From NCBI RefSeq assembly GCF_022606295.1, contig NZ_JAHHZS010000020.1, positions 25,543 to 89,542 of the forward strand: a stretch of 64,000 nt of DNA, given 5' to 3'. Shown piece by piece: positions 1 to 7,675 of this stretch. Made by a program: the position numbers and the translations under genes. Origin of the DNA: Arthrobacter bambusae (GTDB lineage: Bacteria; Actinomycetota; Actinomycetes; Actinomycetales; Micrococcaceae). The notes beneath the pieces were generated by a model. The model was not told the origin of the DNA, ran no database searches, and saw only the letters and a list, made by a program, of their open reading frames with translations. Position 1 is the stretch's first letter, and each line of letters opens with the position of its first letter.

Positions 1-1
1 G

Positions 2-256
2 GTCCACAACACGATCTTCTACTGCGTCGCCAACATGCCCGGCGCCGTTCCGAACACCTCCACCTACGCCCTGACCAACGTCACCCTGCGCTACGCAGTG
101 TCGCTGGCCAACCTGGGCGTCAGGGCCGCATTCGACCGCGACCCTGCCCTGGCCGCCGGCCTCAACATCGCGGGAGGCCACGTGGCTCACCACTCGGTTT
201 CCGAGGCGCACAACCTGCCCCTCGTCGCCGACTGGCACAACCTGGTCTCGGCATAG
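2..256 (+). CDS. ald: Alanine dehydrogenase, C-terminal part
   Basis: Only the last 84 codons are in the window; the gene starts upstream. The frame reads VHNTIFYCVANMPGAVPNTS and continues through TYALTNVTLRYAVSLANLG, the conserved C-terminal stretch of NAD-dependent alanine dehydrogenase, which interconverts L-alanine with pyruvate and ammonia. The tail ends LPLVADWHNLVSA before the TAG stop at 254-256, and a strong hairpin terminator follows at 294-345. The catalytic and nucleotide-binding residues lie outside the window, so function rests on family similarity of the C-terminus alone. Confidence 0.88.
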   Translation, partial: VHNTIFYCVANMPGAVPNTSTYALTNVTLRYAVSLANLGVRAAFDRDPALAAGLNIAGGHVAHHSVSEAHNLPLVADWHNLVSA

Positions 257-293
257 TTTCTCTCCGCCTCCAAGGGGCGGCTTAACGGGCCCG

Positions 294-345
294 ACGGCGG
301 GGTGCGGCTTCCATGGGAAGCGGCACCCCGCCGTTGTAGTTTTTG
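294..345 (+). terminator. Rho-independent terminator after ald
   Basis: An almost perfect 19-bp stem, ACGGCGGGGTGCGGCTTCC at 294-312 against 316-334 with a 3-base ATG loop and one mismatch, is followed by a T-rich tail (tgtagttttt, 335-344). It sits 38 bases after the ald stop codon, where a terminator for that gene is expected. Confidence 0.85.
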
Positions 346-732
346 TGGAGACGGACGAATATCGGCTTCATCCAAGCCTGGTTAGCCACAAGCGCGCCGG
401 GCTGTTGGAGCCATGGCCGGACCCAACGGTAGCGACCGAGACCGTATGGTTCCCCTTGCCTGACGGGACCGATAATGTGACCTACTGGGAAGGACGGAAC
501 GGACGGCTTGAGTCCGCTAGCCCAGGAGTTCGCAGCCATGGGTTGCCTCATCGACGTTCTTTCGCCCCATTTGACGCCGTTGTCCTGCGCTCCGGAAGAT
601 CAAGAAGGGATGCAGCTAACGTCGGTGGCACTTTCTTTGCCCTTCCCAAAAATTTTCAAAATTTTTTCGGTTCTTTCGCTTGGACGGGTCTTTTCGGCCC
701 AAAATGTCGTAGGTCCCTGCGAGGCTTTTCTT
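346..732. other. Intergenic stretch before the HNH gene
   Basis: About 390 bases between the ald terminator and the chosen HNH start. Several reading frames run through it, but none has a recognisable product or ribosome binding site. An A/T-rich block at about 646-668 (runs of A and T around ttttcaaaa) stands out in the GC-rich background and may belong to the promoter of the HNH gene. Nothing else is supported here. Confidence 0.4.
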
Positions 733-2235
733 ATGGTCGGTATTCGGGGAACGCAGCTGATCGGATCGGGTGCGCCTTCGGGCGGTGCGGGTCCGGAGGC
801 TGCCGTGCCGGGCGTCCGCGTGCACGAGCTGATCGGCGCCGTTGCTTCGCTTCGGCCAGGTTCCGACCGCGCCGAATTGATCAACCAGTTGCGTGCCCTG
901 GAAGACTTGAAGTCCGCGGCAGCGGCCGCGCAGGCCAGGATCGCGGTGGCGTTCGATGCCGTCCAGCGCAGCGCCGACGCCGCGGCCGGGGTCCCGGCCG
1001 ACGAACGCGGACGCGGCGTCGCAGCCCAGGTGGCTTTGGCCCGGCGGGAATCCCCCGCCAAAGGACCCCGGCTCCTCGGACTCGCGAACGCGCTGGTCAC
1101 CGAAATGCCACGCACCCTCGCCGCCCTCGACACCGGGCAGTTGAACGAATGGCGCGCCACCCTGCTCGTGAAGGAAACGGCCTGCCTGTCCGCCGAAGAC
1201 CGCTGCGCCGTGGACGACGAACTCGCCGCCGACACCGGCACCTTCGACGGCGCCGGAGACAAAGCCATCCTCGCGGCCGCCCGGGCCGCGGCCTACCGGC
1301 GGGACCCCCGCACCGTCACCCAACGCGCCAGCCACGCCGCCACCGAACGGCACGTCAGCCTCCGCCCGGCACCGGACACCATGACCTACCTGACCGCGCT
1401 GCTTCCCGTCGCCCAAGGAGTGGCCGTGCACGCTGCCCTGTCCCGGCACGCCGACACCCTCCGCAACGCCGGAGAGGACACCCGCACCCGGGGACAGATC
1501 ATGGCCGACACCTTGGTCGAACGCACCACCGGCACCCCCGCAGGGATCAGCGGGGTCGAGGTCCAGCTCGTCATGACCGACCGCACCCTCTTCCAAAGCG
1601 ACGCCGAACCAGCCCGGCTCCCCGGCTACGGCATCGTCCCCGCCGGCTGGGCACGGAAACTCCTCAACGACAGCAGCGGCCATGGAACGTCCGCTCCAGG
1701 TCAGACCGAGGACGGCCAAACAGGTCCCGGCCACAATCACGAATTGAAGGTCTGGCTCCGGCGCCTCTACATCGCACCCGCAACCGGGGAACTGGTCGGC
1801 GTCGACTCCCGCGCCCGGCTCTTCCCGCCCGGGCTGCGGCGCTTCATCCAGGCCCGCGACGACACCTGCCGCACCCCCTACTGCGACGCACCCATCAGAC
1901 ACATCGACCACATCATCCCCTGGCACCACGGCGGCACCACCAACCTGACCAACGGGGCAGGACTCTGCGAAGCCTGCAACCACACCAAAGAACTCAACGG
2001 CTGGACAGCAACAACCGGTATCGGGAAGCGGCATGTCCTCGACATCCGCACCCCCACCGGTCATACCTACCAATCAACAGCCCCGCCCCTGCCAGGAATC
2101 GGGATACAAGGCACAAACCCTCCGCATTCCGGACGCCACCGACGCCGGCTACGACACCAAGCAAAGGCACTGAAGTACGCCCACGTCACCGAACTAAACG
2201 CCCCTGAGCGGCTCAGGCGCGCGGGGAGTGTCTGA
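733..2235 (+). CDS. DUF222 / HNH endonuclease-domain protein (13E12 repeat type)
   Basis: A 500-residue protein of the DUF222 plus C-terminal HNH family that is abundant in actinobacterial genomes. The N-terminal two thirds is the helical DUF222 region. The HNH nuclease motif lies at about residues 375-425: CRTPYC, then HIDHIIPWHHGG, then CNHTKELNGW, with the zinc/metal-coordinating Cys and His pattern intact. The in-frame ATG at 733 is preferred over the upstream ATG at 508 because residues before it look non-conserved and cross the A/T-rich promoter-like block. The stop codon TGA (2233-2235) lies inside the left inverted repeat of the IS256 element, so the natural C-terminus may have been replaced by a short tail. 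Biological role is not established; members often multiply like mobile repeats. Confidence 0.85.
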   Translation: MVGIRGTQLIGSGAPSGGAGPEAAVPGVRVHELIGAVASLRPGSDRAELINQLRALEDLKSAAAAAQARIAVAFDAVQRSADAAAGVPADERGRGVAAQVALARRESPAKGPRLLGLANALVTEMPRTLAALDTGQLNEWRATLLVKETACLSAEDRCAVDDELAADTGTFDGAGDKAILAAARAAAYRRDPRTVTQRASHAATERHVSLRPAPDTMTYLTALLPVAQGVAVHAALSRHADTLRNAGEDTRTRGQIMADTLVERTTGTPAGISGVEVQLVMTDRTLFQSDAEPARLPGYGIVPAGWARKLLNDSSGHGTSAPGQTEDGQTGPGHNHELKVWLRRLYIAPATGELVGVDSRARLFPPGLRRFIQARDDTCRTPYCDAPIRHIDHIIPWHHGGTTNLTNGAGLCEACNHTKELNGWTATTGIGKRHVLDIRTPTGHTYQSTAPPLPGIGIQGTNPPHSGRHRRRLRHQAKALKYAHVTELNAPERLRRAGSV

Positions 2236-2258
2236 ATAACGGTGGATTCAGGGTTGGC
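2229..2258 (+). repeat. Left terminal inverted repeat of the IS256-type element
   Basis: Thirty bases that pair with 3552-3581 on the other strand, 25 of 30 identical, with core TAACGGTGGATTC. It contains the stop codon of the upstream HNH gene at 2233-2235. Confidence 0.8.
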
Positions 2259-2298
2259 CTGACACGCCGGGCAGCGTGCCTGGCGGGGAGGACTGACT

Positions 2299-3549
2299 GT
2301 GAGCGAAACACTGGATCCCATGGCGACTGATGTGGATCAGCACGAGTTGGCGCAGCAGCTTCTGGCCCAGGCCAAGGAGCAGGGAATTGAGCTCGTCGGA
2401 CCCGACGGGCTGTTGAACCGACTAACGAAAAACGTCCTTGAAACCGCCCTGGAGGCGGAGATGGAGGACCACCTGGGTTACGAGAAGCACGATGTAGCCG
2501 GGCGCGGGAGCGGAAATTCCCGCAACGGCACACGCACGAAGACGGTGCTGACGGAGATCGGGCCGGTAGAGATCGATGTGCCGAGGGACACCGGTTCGAC
2601 GTTCGAGCCGCAGATCATCAAGAAACGGCAGCGGCGCCTGACCGGGGTGGACGAGATCGTGTTGTCGCTGAGCGCGAAGGGGCTCACGACCGGGGAAATC
2701 GCCGCCCACTTCGATGATGTCTACGGCGCGAGAGTTTCGAAGGACACGATCTCCCGGATCACTGAAAAGGTCATTGCCGAGATGGTCGAGTGGCAGAACC
2801 GGCCCCTGGACCGGGTCTACCCGGTGGTGTTCATTGACGCGATTCACGTCAAGATCCGCGACGGGCAGGTCACGAACCGCCCGGTCTATGTCGCGATCGG
2901 GGTGAGCACCGGCGGTGAGCGGGACATCCTGGGCCTGTGGGCAGGCGACGGCGGGGAAGGCGCCAAGTTCTGGCTCTCCGTGCTGACTGAGATCAAGAAC
3001 CGGGGCGTAGAGGATGTCTGCATCAGCGTCTGCGACGGGCTCAAAGGCCTGCCCGAGGCCATCAACACCGTCTGGGAGCGGGCCGTGGTCCAGACCTGCA
3101 TTGTCCATCTGATCCGCAACACCTTCCGCTTCGCGGCCCGGCAGTACCGGGACGAAGTGGCACGTGACCTGCGCCCGGTCTACACGGCACCGTCCGAGGC
3201 CGCAGCCAAGGAACGTTTCGTGGAGTTCTCCGCCAAATGGGGTCGGCAGTACCCGGCGATCACCCGGCTGTGGGAGAACACGTGGAGTGAATTCGTGCCG
3301 TTCCTGGACTATGACGTCGAAATCCGGCGGGTCATTTGCAGCACGAACGCGATCGAATCGCTCAACGCCCGCTACCGGCGCGCGGTCCGGGCCAGAGGTC
3401 ACTTCCCGACGGAGCAGGCAGCCCTGAAGTGCCTTTACCTGGCAACCCGGGCACTGGACCCGGCCGGCAAAGGCAGGGCACGATGGGCCATGCGATGGAA
3501 GCCGGCCCTCAACGCCTTCGCCATCACCTTCGAAGGAAGAATCAACTAA
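2299..3549 (+). CDS. IS256-family transposase
   Basis: A 416-aa DDE transposase of the IS256/Mutator-like family. Characteristic segments are LETALEAEMEDHLGY near the N-terminus, GNSRNGTRTKTV, and the catalytic regions: Asp in VVFIDAIHVKI (about residue 180), Asp in SVCDGLKGLPEA (about 245) and Glu in STNAIESLNARYRRAV (about 352). The usual length of about 400 residues and absence of internal stops suggest that it is intact. GTG at 2299 is used; ATG at 2320 is an alternative. It lies alone between the terminal inverted repeats. Confidence 0.95.
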   Translation: MSETLDPMATDVDQHELAQQLLAQAKEQGIELVGPDGLLNRLTKNVLETALEAEMEDHLGYEKHDVAGRGSGNSRNGTRTKTVLTEIGPVEIDVPRDTGSTFEPQIIKKRQRRLTGVDEIVLSLSAKGLTTGEIAAHFDDVYGARVSKDTISRITEKVIAEMVEWQNRPLDRVYPVVFIDAIHVKIRDGQVTNRPVYVAIGVSTGGERDILGLWAGDGGEGAKFWLSVLTEIKNRGVEDVCISVCDGLKGLPEAINTVWERAVVQTCIVHLIRNTFRFAARQYRDEVARDLRPVYTAPSEAAAKERFVEFSAKWGRQYPAITRLWENTWSEFVPFLDYDVEIRRVICSTNAIESLNARYRRAVRARGHFPTEQAALKCLYLATRALDPAGKGRARWAMRWKPALNAFAITFEGRIN

Positions 3550-3551
3550 AT

Positions 3552-3581
3552 GCCAATCCCGAATCCACCGTTAAACGGACA
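3552..3581 (-). repeat. Right terminal inverted repeat of the IS256-type element
   Basis: Reverse complement matches the left end 2229-2258 at 25 of 30 positions and starts three bases after the transposase stop codon. Only 22 bases separate it from the stop codon of the convergent gene at 3604. Confidence 0.8.
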
Positions 3582-3603
3582 GTCCCGGCGCGCGCGCCGC
3601 CGG

Positions 3604-4362
3604 CTACGGCTTGACCGGGTTGCCCGGGAGGATCTCGGAGGGAACGGGCTGAGGCAACGGCAGCGTCGGCGATGGGACCACCGGCGTCGGGATCGTGATG
3701 GGTCCGGAGCGGCCTTTGGCGACGTCTTGCAGTCCCTTGCGCGGATCCGAGTCGGACCCTGAAGCGATATGGCTGGGAGTCGCGCGTGGCGATGGATGCG
3801 TGTTGTTGCCTTGTACATCAGGGCTGGACGACTCCGGGGAAGGCGACGCAGGATTGCCCGCCCCCCGGGTAGGCACAGGACCTGGCTCCGGGCGCGTTCC
3901 CTGCTGTTGCGGAGCGTTCCCGCCCGATCCAGGGGTGAGCTGGGCGACGACCGACCCCACCACGGCGCCCAAGTGTTCAATCGTTCCTGGAATGCCGCCC
4001 TCGGACGCAGCCGCGGCGGTAGCCCCGGCGGCGAGGGAAGCCGCAACGGCAACGGCGGCGAAGGTCAAACGGCCCTTTTTGCGGCGACGAGCGGCCAGTT
4101 CATCTACAGGAGCAGCCGCGGCGCCGGAAGCCGTCTCTCCAGAGGTAACGGCCTCGGCCGCCCCGGCATCGGAGACAGGCATGATCGCCACGCGGCCGGG
4201 AGCCATCAAGGCTTGCACAGCTGCCGATGGCTGCGGCCGGGTGCTCGCCAGGGCGCGCAGTTCCAGCAGCTCTGTCCGGATCTCGTATGCTTCGTCGAGC
4301 CCGGCTTCAGCGAGCAGGCGGTCAACGCCTTGCTCCCCGAAGGATGCGGATTTTTCGCTCAT
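3604..4362 (-). CDS. Single-pass membrane protein, putative anti-sigma partner of the ECF sigma factor
   Basis: 252 residues: an Ala-rich cytosolic N-terminus (about 1-95), a basic stop-transfer patch RRRKKGR, one membrane segment at about 99-118, then a Pro/Ser/Gly-rich outside tail. The ATG overlaps the stop of the upstream sigma factor gene (ATGA, 4359-4362), so the two are translationally coupled. Topology and position are those of a membrane anti-sigma factor, but no HxxxCxxC zinc anti-sigma motif is present, so the function is inferred from context. The stop codon lies 22 bases from the IS256 right end. Confidence 0.65.
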   Translation of the reverse strand: MSEKSASFGEQGVDRLLAEAGLDEAYEIRTELLELRALASTRPQPSAAVQALMAPGRVAIMPVSDAGAAEAVTSGETASGAAAAPVDELAARRRKKGRLTFAAVAVAASLAAGATAAAASEGGIPGTIEHLGAVVGSVVAQLTPGSGGNAPQQQGTRPEPGPVPTRGAGNPASPSPESSSPDVQGNNTHPSPRATPSHIASGSDSDPRKGLQDVAKGRSGPITIPTPVVPSPTLPLPQPVPSEILPGNPVKP

Positions 4363-4943
4363 GATGTGCCATTCCTTAGTAGTGCACGTTCTCTTAGTGC
4401 ACTCAATGCCCTGCGCTGCAACTGCTTCACGGCTCCTTGGGACTTGCCCATGATGGCCGCTGTTTCTTCCAACGACAGGTCGGCAACGACCCGTAGTGCA
4501 AGGACCTCCCGGTAGTCGGGGTTGAGGTCGGCCAGGAGCTCCGTCACTCCCAGGCCTTCCCCGTGCCCGAATGCCTGGTCCTCGGCCGAAGGCGCGCTTC
4601 GCGCATCCAGGTCGGCTTCATACGGGGCGGAATCAGGTGTGCGTTCACGCTTGCGGTAGTGATCCACCATTCGCGCGTGCGCTATGGAGAAGAGCAAGGT
4701 CCTGGCCCCCTGGAGTCCTCCTCGGAGGGAATCCAGTTTGGGATAGAGAGCCAGGAACACGTCCTGGGTAACTGCTTCCGGATCGTCTACGCCGCGGGCG
4801 CGCAGGTATCCAAATACCGGTCCGGAAAACTCGTTGTAGGCAGCCGTGAAGAGCAGTGCGGGATCTTCTTCATCCGCCTGCAAGTATTCATCAGCCAAAG
4901 GGTCAAGCACCCGCGACCCCTCCATCCCACGCAGCGGGGTCAT
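4359..4943 (-). CDS. ECF-type RNA polymerase sigma factor
   Basis: 194 residues with the two-domain layout of extracytoplasmic-function sigma factors. Region 2 covers about residues 27-95 (FTAAYNEFSGPVFGYLRARG, then PEAVTQDVFLALY and ARTLLFSIAHARMVDHYRKR). Region 4 covers about 130-185 (LADLNPDYREVLALRVVADL, LSLEETAAIMGKSQGAVKQL). It should direct core polymerase to a small regulon. It is coupled to the membrane protein downstream. A weak ECF-like box pair, GCAACA and CGTTTC (minus strand, 4979-4984 and 4958-4963), lies upstream and could mean autoregulation. ATG at 4925 is an alternative start. Confidence 0.92.
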   Translation of the reverse strand: MTPLRGMEGSRVLDPLADEYLQADEEDPALLFTAAYNEFSGPVFGYLRARGVDDPEAVTQDVFLALYPKLDSLRGGLQGARTLLFSIAHARMVDHYRKRERTPDSAPYEADLDARSAPSAEDQAFGHGEGLGVTELLADLNPDYREVLALRVVADLSLEETAAIMGKSQGAVKQLQRRALSALRERALLRNGTS

Positions 4944-4988
4944 CGTCCCTGGCCTGGGAAACGACCACCGCCGCAGTCTGTTGCGTCG

Positions 4989-5021
4989 CGGGGCTCCTTG
5001 TCATTTAGCCAAGGAGCCCCG
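4989..5021. terminator. Perfect hairpin between the repeat protein and sigma factor genes
   Basis: CGGGGCTCCTTG (4989-5000) pairs perfectly with CAAGGAGCCCCG (5010-5021) around a 9-base loop. It lies 23 bases past the stop of the minus-strand gene at 5044 and before the sigma gene, where a terminator is expected. A T-run is missing, so it may be a weak terminator or processing site. Confidence 0.65.
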
Positions 5022-5043
5022 CCGTTCAAGCGTAGCCGCAGTG

Positions 5044-5715
5044 TTACGGGCTGACAGAATCGGACGGCACGTGCACCGGTGCGGTCGGAACGTGGGACGG
5101 CACAGCCGGGACGGCCGGTACAGCGGGGACGGCCGGTGCAGACGGAACTGCGGGAACAGCAGGCACAGCAGGCAATGCGGCGTTTCCATTTGCGTCGACC
5201 TTGGCGGAAGCGGATCCGTCAGCCTTCAAGCCGGCAGCCTTGCCTTCGCTCACCACAGTGGCGCAGTGTGCGTTGACGTTGGCCTCTCCGCCAGCTGCAA
5301 CGACGAGTGACGAGTAGCCAGGCACCTTGGTGTCGGCCTTCACGCCGCCGTTGAGGAGAGCGGTGCAAAGACCGAACGCGTCCGGCGAGGTGGCCTTGGC
5401 AGACGCAGCTGCTGCGGCAGCCTTGGACTTTGCATCATCGACGGCGTCCGTGGCCTTGGACTTGGCGTCGGCAGCAGCGTCAGTGGCCTTGGACGTTGCC
5501 ATCTGTGACGCGTCGGCCGTCTTGGACTCTGCGGAATCGGCTGCTTTTGACGCGGTCGGAGCCGGGGCTCCGAGCAGCTCGTGGGCGCTCTTCTGCATAT
5601 CGTTGGGAAGCGCTCCGTTGAAGGCTGCGACGCCGGTTCCGCCAACCGCTACAGCTCCGGCGGCAAGGACGCCGGCGGCGATTTTGCTGGTGGCAAGGAC
5701 AGTGAACAAGGACAT
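5044..5715 (-). CDS. Anchored or secreted Ala/Lys- and Pro/Val-repeat protein
   Basis: 223 residues from the ATG at 5715, chosen because GGAGGG sits six bases upstream; a TTG start at 5730 is less likely. A hydrophobic segment at about residues 10-33 is a signal or anchor. The middle contains Ala/Lys/Asp-rich repeats (SKATDAAADAKSKATDA type), a small central domain with two Cys (FGLCTALLNGG and VNAHCATVV), and the C-terminus is a PAVPAVP repeat tail. No family function is known to me. An ECF-like promoter (5805-5832) in front of it suggests that it may be a target of the neighbouring sigma factor. Confidence 0.75.
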   Translation of the reverse strand: MSLFTVLATSKIAAGVLAAGAVAVGGTGVAAFNGALPNDMQKSAHELLGAPAPTASKAADSAESKTADASQMATSKATDAAADAKSKATDAVDDAKSKAAAAAASAKATSPDAFGLCTALLNGGVKADTKVPGYSSLVVAAGGEANVNAHCATVVSEGKAAGLKADGSASAKVDANGNAALPAVPAVPAVPSAPAVPAVPAVPAVPSHVPTAPVHVPSDSVSP

Positions 5716-5804
5716 GAAACCCTCCGACAAACGTTTTGGGACTGCTCCGGCAGCGGTCGTGTCGCTACTGGATGATCAGTGCGGACGTTGCCCACACTCC
5801 CCTT

Positions 5805-5832
5805 ACATCGCTGACGGTCCCGGCGAGGTTAC
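5805..5832 (-). promoter_or_regulatory. Candidate ECF sigma promoter
   Basis: On the minus strand GTAACC (5827-5832) is followed after 16 bases by CGATGT (5805-5810), resembling the GGAAC / CGT pattern of ECF promoters. It lies about 90 bases upstream of the ATG at 5715, and an ECF sigma gene is the next gene but one. Confidence 0.4.
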
Positions 5833-5851
5833 GCCCGATTCAAAAAAACTT

Positions 5852-6898
5852 TCAGGCCAGTGTCCTGGCCTGCTCAATCAGCTTGAGTACCTCGACTGGG
5901 CCAGCCGGATCCACGGGGAGCGGCAAGGCGGAGGCGGCACCGCCGTCGGCGATCTTCTCCCCAAGGATCCGGTAGAACTCCTGGTAGGCGCCGCGCTCGG
6001 TGGGTACCGTGCTCCGCACGCCGTCGATTTCCAGGGTTCCGTAGTGGTGCGGATCGTCGACGCCGTAGGCGCCGTCCGTGGGCCGGCCGCCCGACACGAT
6101 GAACGGTTCCTGCGGATCGATCCCGAACTTCACGAAGCCGCCCTTGCTGCCCAGGACGCGGAAGCGCGGAGCGTGAAGCTGGCTGTTGACGTTCATGGCG
6201 ACGTGGCTGATCACGCCGGAAGCATGCTTGAGGACCAGGAAGACGTCGTCATCGGCTTTTTCCTGAGGCCTTCGGGCCAGGATTTCGGCATGGATGACTT
6301 CAGCAGGCCCGAACATCTGCACAGCCAGGTCCAGCAGGTGGGTTCCGAGGTCGAAGAGCAGCCCACCACCGTCGTCGGCTGTGGCACCAGCCTTCCACGC
6401 CTTGCTGATTTCGGGCGCCCAACGCTCCATCGAAGCTTCGCAGCGCATCACCTCGCCCAGCGTCCCGGCGTCGAGCAGCTTCTTCACGGTGAGGGCGTCG
6501 CCGTCCCAGCGGCGGTTTTGATAGACAGTAAGCACGCGGCCCAGCCGCGCGGCCAGCTCGATCAGCTCGTGCCCTTGCGTGCTGGTCACGGCAAACGGCT
6601 TGTCCACGACGACGTCGAGCCCGGCTTCCAGCGCGGCCTTCGCGAGCGGATGATGGGTCGCGGGCGGAGTGCCGAGCACCACGAGGTCCAGTTCGCCGGC
6701 GAGCGCCAAGACGTCCTCCGGGCCGTTCACGATCCTCGTGCCGGGATGCCGCTCCTGGGCTTTGGCCTGACGGCCCGCGTCCGAAGTCGCGATCACCTCG
6801 AGCGAATACGCGGGATTGGCCGCGATGAACGGCGCGTGGAAGACGCTGCCGGAAAGGCCATAGCCGACGACGGCGGTGCGGATCGGTGTGAGGGTCAT
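5852..6898 (-). CDS. Gfo/Idh/MocA-family oxidoreductase
   Basis: 348 residues. The N-terminal Rossmann fold begins TAVVGYGLSGSVFHAPFI (GxGxxG-type dinucleotide site), followed by the family strand VVLGTPPATHHPLAKAALEA and the conserved catalytic-lysine segment VVVDKPFA (EKP in most members). The C-terminal half is the usual sheet domain. Such enzymes oxidise or reduce sugars, inositols or their derivatives with NAD(P); the substrate cannot be told. The ATG has no ribosome binding site but is preceded at exactly six bases by TAGCGT, suggesting a leaderless transcript. It is followed upstream by a TetR gene on the same strand. Confidence 0.88.
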   Translation of the reverse strand: MTLTPIRTAVVGYGLSGSVFHAPFIAANPAYSLEVIATSDAGRQAKAQERHPGTRIVNGPEDVLALAGELDLVVLGTPPATHHPLAKAALEAGLDVVVDKPFAVTSTQGHELIELAARLGRVLTVYQNRRWDGDALTVKKLLDAGTLGEVMRCEASMERWAPEISKAWKAGATADDGGGLLFDLGTHLLDLAVQMFGPAEVIHAEILARRPQEKADDDVFLVLKHASGVISHVAMNVNSQLHAPRFRVLGSKGGFVKFGIDPQEPFIVSGGRPTDGAYGVDDPHHYGTLEIDGVRSTVPTERGAYQEFYRILGEKIADGGAASALPLPVDPAGPVEVLKLIEQARTLA

Positions 6899-6904
6899 GC
6901 CGCT

Positions 6905-6910
6905 ACGCTA
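6905..6910 (-). promoter_or_regulatory. -10 box (TAGCGT) for a leaderless Gfo/Idh transcript
   Basis: TAGCGT on the minus strand ends six bases before the ATG at 6898, placing the expected transcription start on the A of the start codon. No Shine-Dalgarno sequence is present. Confidence 0.5.
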
Positions 6911-6940
6911 CCGGGCCAAGGTAGTCGGGCGAAGGTTATG

Positions 6941-7552
6941 TCAGCAGTCTTTCAGCAGGCGCGTGACGAGTTCCCGCCACGATGCCGCCAGTCGCTCCGC
7001 CGGGACTCCATGCGCGCGGAGGGCGTGGAGGATCCGCTCAGGATCGAGGGTGGCGCCGAGCGAAAGAGCCAGAAGCCAAGGATCGCGGTCCAGGCCCGCT
7101 TCCCTCAGCAGCATCTCGATGTGCCGGTGCCACAACACGACCGGCGGCGCGTCGTGCCGGTTTTGCGGGGAATGCTCGGCCGCGGCACGGGCCAGCTCTC
7201 CGTATTCTTCGACATACTTGATGCGCGCTTCGCCGAAGGCAATGAGGCGTTCACATGGGGGCGCTCCGGGGCCGAGCGGCGGTGGACCGAAGATGAACTC
7301 GCGCTGGAATTCCGCTTCGGCGTCGCTCAGGAGGGTCATCATGAGTCCCGCGCGGCTGCCGAACCGGCGGAAGACCGTTCCCTTCCCGACGTCGGCCCGG
7401 CACGCGAGCATGTCCATCGTGACGGCATCCACTCCATGTTCGGCCACTAGGTCCCTGGCAGCTCGAAGGAGCCGTTCGCGGTTACGCGCGGCGTCACTGC
7501 GCTCCGGCTGTGTCCCGAAAGGCGAACCGGGCCGGATGGGGATGAGGCTCAC
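6941..7552 (-). CDS. TetR/AcrR-family transcriptional regulator
   Basis: 203 residues. The N-terminal helix-turn-helix is clear (RLLRAARDLVAEHGVDAVTM, then LACRADVGKGTVFRRFGSRA; about residues 28-70); the rest is the ligand-binding domain. It starts with GTG at 7552, with TAGAAT six bases upstream and no ribosome binding site. It is transcribed away from the FMN reductase gene at 7676, and the palindrome at 7579-7598 lies between the two promoters, so it most likely represses itself and that reductase in response to a quinone-like or electrophilic compound (inference). Confidence 0.9.
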   Translation of the reverse strand: MSLIPIRPGSPFGTQPERSDAARNRERLLRAARDLVAEHGVDAVTMDMLACRADVGKGTVFRRFGSRAGLMMTLLSDAEAEFQREFIFGPPPLGPGAPPCERLIAFGEARIKYVEEYGELARAAAEHSPQNRHDAPPVVLWHRHIEMLLREAGLDRDPWLLALSLGATLDPERILHALRAHGVPAERLAASWRELVTRLLKDC

Positions 7553-7558
7553 AAAAAC

Positions 7559-7564
7559 ATTCTA
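7559..7564 (-). promoter_or_regulatory. -10 box (TAGAAT) of the tetR promoter
   Basis: TAGAAT on the minus strand lies exactly six bases before the GTG start at 7552, implying a leaderless message. The palindromic operator covers the place where the -35 region should be. Confidence 0.5.
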
Positions 7565-7578
7565 GCCTTGGGAATATT

Positions 7579-7598
7579 AAGCGGACCGCAGTCCGTTT
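7579..7598. promoter_or_regulatory. Palindromic operator between tetR and the FMN reductase gene
   Basis: CGGAC-CGCA-GTCCG (7582-7595) is a perfect inverted repeat, extended by AA/TT at the outer ends (7579-7598). It overlaps the -35 region of tetR and lies directly in front of a second TAGAAT box at 7598-7603 facing the reductase. This is a typical TetR operator position. Confidence 0.6.
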
Positions 7599-7675
7599 AG
7601 AATCTACGAAGGCAGCAAAAGCCTCCACAACCGAGCGCCTGCGGCACCGTCCGCGGCCAGACCCAAGGAGTTCCC

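Larger units (their letters stand above)
2229..3581 (+). mobile_element. IS256-family insertion sequence (1353 bp)
   Basis: One transposase gene bounded by imperfect 30-bp terminal inverted repeats, 2229-2258 and 3552-3581, which match at 25 of 30 positions and share the core TAACGGTGGATTC. Length and single-ORF layout fit the IS256 family. No 8- or 9-bp direct repeat is visible in the bases flanking the chosen ends (left ...gcgcggggag, right gtcccggcgc...), so either the ends are drawn slightly wrong, the duplication has decayed, or a rearrangement has taken place. Confidence 0.85.

Noticed and set aside
345..2207. A 620-codon open frame in the other reading frame of the HNH gene
   Set aside because: Arg/Pro/His-rich composition typical of a shifted frame in high-GC DNA; the overlapping frame has clear DUF222/HNH motifs.
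5327..7450. A 707-codon plus-strand frame
   Set aside because: It runs antisense through the secreted protein, Gfo/Idh and TetR genes and has no recognisable domain.
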